Positions 6,404-9,611 of a stretch of 9,611 nt of DNA are shown in pieces. A program made the translations under genes and the position numbers. A model generated the notes under the pieces. The model searched no databases. It saw nothing but the letters and a program-made list of their open reading frames with translations, and had not been told where the DNA came from. The DNA is taken from contig CANEXR010000093.1 of NCBI GenBank assembly GCA_947443815.1, forward strand, positions 1 to 9,611, given 5' to 3'. This DNA is from Flavobacteriaceae bacterium (GTDB lineage: Bacteria > Bacteroidota > Bacteroidia > Flavobacteriales > Flavobacteriaceae). Each line of letters opens with the position of its first letter. The stretch's first letter is position 1.

Positions 6404-7990
6404 ATGAATAAACTTTTTTTTAGATTACTGGTTTTGTTGATGAGCTTGTCCTTAATCGGGATAATTTTAGTTCAAGTATATTGGTTTAATTCTTCGTTTA
6501 AAAATAATGACGAGCAATTTAAATTTCATGTAAAACAAGTTATTGGTAATGTTGCAGATAAACTTCAAAAGCAAGAAGCTTATAATTTTTATGATAAAAT
6601 AAATCATTATAAGGATAGCACTGGAAAGATTCCTAAAAAAGATGATATATTAGAATTTTATTACGTTCAAAAAAATCCTAGAACCAATAAAACGATAGTG
6701 TATTCAAATAGCATTATTTCAGAAGATTACAATATATCGCCTACGTTCTTTGATAAAAAATTTGATAGTGATAAATTTAAAAGTTTTAGTTCAAAACGAG
6801 TAACTGAAATCTATAATAACAATAATATTATTGATAATTCAGTAACGAATCAAAGCTTAATTCCAGATGTTAAAATTGAAAAATCGGGTAATTTAAATGT
6901 CTTAGACAATGCTCTTTTTGAAATTTCTGCAAAAGATGTTTTATCAGCAATGCCATTGGAGGAGAGAGTTTCTGGTGATGTTTTGCAAAAACTGATTAAA
7001 AAAGAATTAGAAGAATATGGTGTAAATACCAAATTTGAATTTGGAATATACAGTAATGGGATAGCAACAAAAATCAGATCTAATGCGTTTAAGTTTGATA
7101 AAAATGCAACTTATTCTATTCCAATATTAATTGATAATGAAGGAAATGAAAAATACAAATTGTTGGTTACATTCCCACATAAAAAGAGATTTTTATTGTC
7201 GGATCTTGTTAGTATCACTTTGTTATCCATCATTTTTACACTCATTATAATTATAGCTTATTCGAGCGCATTAAATCAGTTGATTCGTCAGCGTCAGATT
7301 TCAGAGATAAAAACAGATTTTATTAATAATATGACGCACGAGTTTAAAACGCCAATAGCTACTATTAATTTAGCACTTGATGCGATAAAAAATCCTAAAA
7401 TAATTGATGATAAAGAAAAAGTATTGCGTTATCTTCAAATGATTAGAGATGAAAATAAACGCATGCACGCTCAAGTTGAAAATGTTTTGAGAATTTCAAA
7501 ACTTGAAAAGAAAGAGTTAGATATTGTGAAAGAATCTAGCAATGTAGAGGAAATTATAAATGATGCGATTGATCATGTTAATTTGATTTTGGAAGATAGG
7601 CAAGGCACAATAACAAGTCATTTTAATGCATTAAGAACTTCTGTTTTAATCAATGATGTGCATTTTACAAATGTGATTGTAAATATTTTGGAAAATGCAA
7701 TAAAGTATTCACCTAATATTCCAAAAATTGATATTTATACAGAGAACATAAAAGATATGATTCTGATAAAAGTTAAAGATAATGGATTGGGAATGAGTAA
7801 GGTAGCTCAGAAGAGAATTTTCGAGAAATTCTACAGAGAGCATACAGGGGATATTCATAATGTAAAAGGACATGGCTTGGGTTTAGCTTATGTTAAAAGA
7901 ATTGTTGAAGACCATAATGGTCAAGTATATGTAGAAAGTGAAAAGGGAAAAGGAAGTACCTTCATAATAAAAATACCACTAATAAATTAG
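6404..7990 (+). CDS. Membrane sensor histidine kinase, RprX-like
   Basis: This 528-residue sensor kinase should autophosphorylate on His312 and pass the phosphate to the response regulator encoded 3 bases downstream. Transmembrane helix 1 spans about residues 9-28 and helix 2 about 264-286, enclosing a sensor region of about 235 residues outside the inner membrane that matches no domain I recognise. There is no clear HAMP domain: a short linker (IRQRQISEIKTDF) leads straight into the dimerisation H-box NNMTHEFKTPIA. The ATPase domain has the N-box NILENAIKYS (427 onward), the G1 box DNGLGM (459-464), FEKFYRE, and the G2 box GHGLGLA (489-495). All catalytic motifs are present. The overall layout resembles RprX of Bacteroides fragilis. 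The ATG at 6404 is favoured because the next Met (residue 13) would cut into the first membrane helix. The signal is unknown. Confidence 0.94.
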   Translation: MNKLFFRLLVLLMSLSLIGIILVQVYWFNSSFKNNDEQFKFHVKQVIGNVADKLQKQEAYNFYDKINHYKDSTGKIPKKDDILEFYYVQKNPRTNKTIVYSNSIISEDYNISPTFFDKKFDSDKFKSFSSKRVTEIYNNNNIIDNSVTNQSLIPDVKIEKSGNLNVLDNALFEISAKDVLSAMPLEERVSGDVLQKLIKKELEEYGVNTKFEFGIYSNGIATKIRSNAFKFDKNATYSIPILIDNEGNEKYKLLVTFPHKKRFLLSDLVSITLLSIIFTLIIIIAYSSALNQLIRQRQISEIKTDFINNMTHEFKTPIATINLALDAIKNPKIIDDKEKVLRYLQMIRDENKRMHAQVENVLRISKLEKKELDIVKESSNVEEIINDAIDHVNLILEDRQGTITSHFNALRTSVLINDVHFTNVIVNILENAIKYSPNIPKIDIYTENIKDMILIKVKDNGLGMSKVAQKRIFEKFYREHTGDIHNVKGHGLGLAYVKRIVEDHNGQVYVESEKGKGSTFIIKIPLIN

Positions 7991-7993
7991 AAT

Positions 7994-8707
7994 ATGGAAA
8001 ATGTAAATAAAAAAATACTTTTAGTTGAAGATGACCTTAATTTTGGTGCAGTGCTAAAAGATTACTTAATGCTAAATGATTTTGATGTTGTTTTGGCAAA
8101 AAATGGTATGGAAGGTTTTGAAAAATTCAAAAAAGATTCCTATGATTTATGTATTCTTGATGTCATGATGCCTTATAAAGATGGTTATACTTTAGCGAAA
8201 GAAATAAGAGAAAAAAATAATGAAGTGCCAATTATCTTTCTTACAGCAAAATCAATGAAAGAAGATGTGTTGAAAGGATATAAAGCTGGCGCAGATGATT
8301 ATCTCAATAAACCTTTTGATTCGGAAGTTTTGTTGATGAAAATTAAAGCAATCATTCAAAGAAAATCATCCGACACAAAAACGGAGCAAGTTCAATTTGA
8401 ATTTAATATTGGTAAATTTCATTTGAATTCGAAATTAAGATTTTTGACCTTTGGCAATGAGGAACCTATTAAATTATCGCCTAAAGAGAATGAATTGTTA
8501 AAAATGCTTATTCTTCATGAAAATGATTTGATGCCTAGAGAATTAGCATTAACAAAAATATGGAGAGATGATAACTATTTTACTTCAAGAAGTATGGATG
8601 TTTATATAGCTAAACTAAGAAAATACCTTAAACTAGATGAAGATGTTGAAATCTTAAATATTCATGGGGAAGGTTTTAGATTAGTAGTTAAAAATAAAGT
8701 AGCCTAA
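7994..8707 (+). CDS. rprY: OmpR-family DNA-binding response regulator, RprY-like
   Basis: This 237-residue regulator has an N-terminal receiver domain (about 7-122) and a C-terminal winged-helix DNA-binding domain (about 135-233). The receiver has the acidic pair Asp13-Asp14, phospho-acceptor Asp56 in the segment LCILDVMMP, Thr84 in FLTAKS, and Lys106 in the NKP motif, so it should be phosphorylatable. The winged-helix half shows LSPKENELLKMLI, the recognition-helix region SRSMDVYIAKLRKYL, and the wing segment IHGEGFRLV. The receiver segments DLCILDVMMPYKDG and TAKSMKED are strikingly like RprY of Bacteroides and Porphyromonas, hence the symbol; orthology itself is inferred. It follows the kinase by 3 bases and is the last gene before a strong terminator. 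Its likely binding site class is tandem repeats such as those at 6346-6386. Regulated genes beyond its own operon cannot be named from this window. Confidence 0.93.
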   Translation: MENVNKKILLVEDDLNFGAVLKDYLMLNDFDVVLAKNGMEGFEKFKKDSYDLCILDVMMPYKDGYTLAKEIREKNNEVPIIFLTAKSMKEDVLKGYKAGADDYLNKPFDSEVLLMKIKAIIQRKSSDTKTEQVQFEFNIGKFHLNSKLRFLTFGNEEPIKLSPKENELLKMLILHENDLMPRELALTKIWRDDNYFTSRSMDVYIAKLRKYLKLDEDVEILNIHGEGFRLVVKNKVA

Positions 8708-8712
8708 ATAGC

Positions 8713-8746
8713 AAAAAGCTCTGAGAATTCTCGGAGCTTTTTTTTT
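8713..8746. terminator. Rho-independent terminator shared by rprY-like gene and argH
   Basis: GCTCTGAG (8718-8725) pairs with CTCGGAGC (8730-8737), with one G-U pair, around the 4-base loop AATT. The stem is flanked by five A residues (8713-8717) on the left and nine T residues (8738-8746) on the right. It ends transcription of the regulator from the left, and on the minus strand the five A residues read as a T-run, so it can also end argH from the right. It occupies most of the 58-base gap between the convergent genes. Confidence 0.88.
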
Positions 8747-8765
8747 GAAAATTATTTATTTTGAA

Positions 8766-9611
8766 TTAATAGGAATATTTCATTTTATCTTTTATAGCCT
8801 CTAAACACAAATTGTTGATGCTTCCTTCATGTGTGTGTTTGGTTTCTTTTGGTGATTTGAAAGTACCATTTTCCAATTGCTCGGCAACGGTTTTATAAGC
8901 ATCTCTAAAAGGAATTCCAGCAACTACCATTTCATTTAAAGAGTCTACAGTAAATAGGTAATCGTATTTTTTATCGGCCAGAATATTATCTTTTACTGTG
9001 ATGTCTTTTATAGAAAAAATAGCAATATCCAAGCAAGATTTCAAATTTTGAATGGCAGGAAATAAACCTTCTTTTAATAATTGCAAATCCCTATGATAAC
9101 CACTTGGAAGATTGTTTGTTATTAAAGTAATCTCATAAGGTAAGGCTTGAATTTTGTTGCATTTACCACGAATTAATTCAAAAACATCAGGATTTTTTTT
9201 ATGAGGCATGATGCTTGAACCTGTAGTCAAATATCCTGGTAATCCTATAAAATCGAAGTTTTGACTCATATATAAGCAGACATCCATTGCAAATTTTGAG
9301 AGTGTCGATGCCACGCTACTCATTGCAAAAGCAACAGTCTTTTCGGACTTACCACGACTCATTTGTGCAGCAACAGAGTTGAATTTTAAGGTTTCAAATC
9401 CTAATTCTTGTGTTGTAAAAGTTCTATTGATAGGGAAAGAGCTTCCGTAACCTGCAGCAGAGCCTAATGGATTTTGATCAACTATTTTCAAAGCAGCATT
9501 TAGCATTGTGATATCATCAATCAAACTTTCTGCATAAGCGGAAAACCACATTCCAAATGAAGATGGCATAGCGATTTGTAAGTGGGTATAACCGGGTAAT
9601 AAAACGTTTTG
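8766..9611 (-). CDS. argH: Argininosuccinate lyase; 5' end outside window
   Basis: ArgH splits argininosuccinate into arginine and fumarate, the last step of arginine synthesis, in the cytoplasm as a homotetramer. The window holds the last 281 residues of a protein I expect to be about 425 long. The frame stays open to the right edge, and the Met at 9569 is internal, since family sequence (LLPGYTHLQIA) continues before it. Visible motifs are GYTHLQ, containing the conserved Thr-His near the active site, then the segment MWFSAYAESL, the substrate-binding NPLGSAAGYGSSFPINR region, and the lyase-superfamily signature GSSIMPHKKNPD with the catalytic Ser in its flexible loop. The C-terminal LFTVDSLNEMVVAGIPFRDAY segment is also typical of ArgH. 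It is transcribed towards the two-component operon and ends 20 bases from the shared terminator. Promoter and arginine-gene neighbours lie outside the window. Confidence 0.96.
   Translation of the reverse strand, partial: QNVLLPGYTHLQIAMPSSFGMWFSAYAESLIDDITMLNAALKIVDQNPLGSAAGYGSSFPINRTFTTQELGFETLKFNSVAAQMSRGKSEKTVAFAMSSVASTLSKFAMDVCLYMSQNFDFIGLPGYLTTGSSIMPHKKNPDVFELIRGKCNKIQALPYEITLITNNLPSGYHRDLQLLKEGLFPAIQNLKSCLDIAIFSIKDITVKDNILADKKYDYLFTVDSLNEMVVAGIPFRDAYKTVAEQLENGTFKSPKETKHTHEGSINNLCLEAIKDKMKYSY

Noticed and set aside
1..9611. Defence system, prophage, insertion sequence, CRISPR array or biosynthetic cluster
   Set aside because: Every substantial open frame is accounted for by a recognised conserved gene, and no terminal repeats, transposase, integrase, attachment site, tRNA or regularly spaced long repeats were seen.

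Overview
This AT-rich window (roughly one-third GC by eye) looks like chromosomal core DNA from a Bacteroidota member, most likely Flavobacterium or a close relative. The reasons are the gene order CoaBC - DUF4835/PorD - RecN, the RprX/RprY-like two-component pair, the FabV enoyl reductase, A-rich rather than Shine-Dalgarno leaders before ATG starts, and several TAnnTTTG (-7) promoter elements of the Bacteroidota type. No mobile element, CRISPR array, tRNA or rRNA was seen. The longest stretch without a gene is about 200 bases.

Layout: (1) Bases 1-3245, plus strand: the 3' part of coaBC (CoaB domain), a secreted DUF4835 protein (PorD, linked to type IX secretion) overlapping it by 8 bases, then recN after 52 bases. 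They are probably one transcription unit. (2) Bases 3234-4678: fabV with its own well-formed promoter, a leader of about 85 bases carrying a 17-codon mini-ORF, and a clear rho-independent terminator. (3) Bases 4691-8746: a membrane-anchored family 2 glycosyltransferase, coaE one base later, then a sensor histidine kinase and an OmpR-family response regulator 3 bases apart, closed by a second terminator. (4) Bases 8766-9611, minus strand: the 3' two-thirds of argH, converging on that shared terminator.

How the genes work together: coaBC and coaE supply the middle and last steps of coenzyme A synthesis, and fabV performs the last reduction of each fatty-acid elongation cycle. recN serves double-strand-break repair and argH the last step of arginine synthesis. 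PorD and the glycosyltransferase concern the cell envelope, and the two-component pair senses an unidentified signal outside the inner membrane. The most interesting non-coding signal is a set of four GTTRA direct repeats spaced 11, 11 and 12 bp. They lie between coaE and the kinase and overlap a candidate promoter, which is the arrangement expected of an OmpR-family operator for autoregulation. That promoter's start would fall almost exactly on the kinase ATG, so a leaderless transcript is possible.

I did not find a convincing undescribed multi-gene system. The genes are mostly conserved housekeeping genes, and the findings are regulatory or context observations of modest interest.
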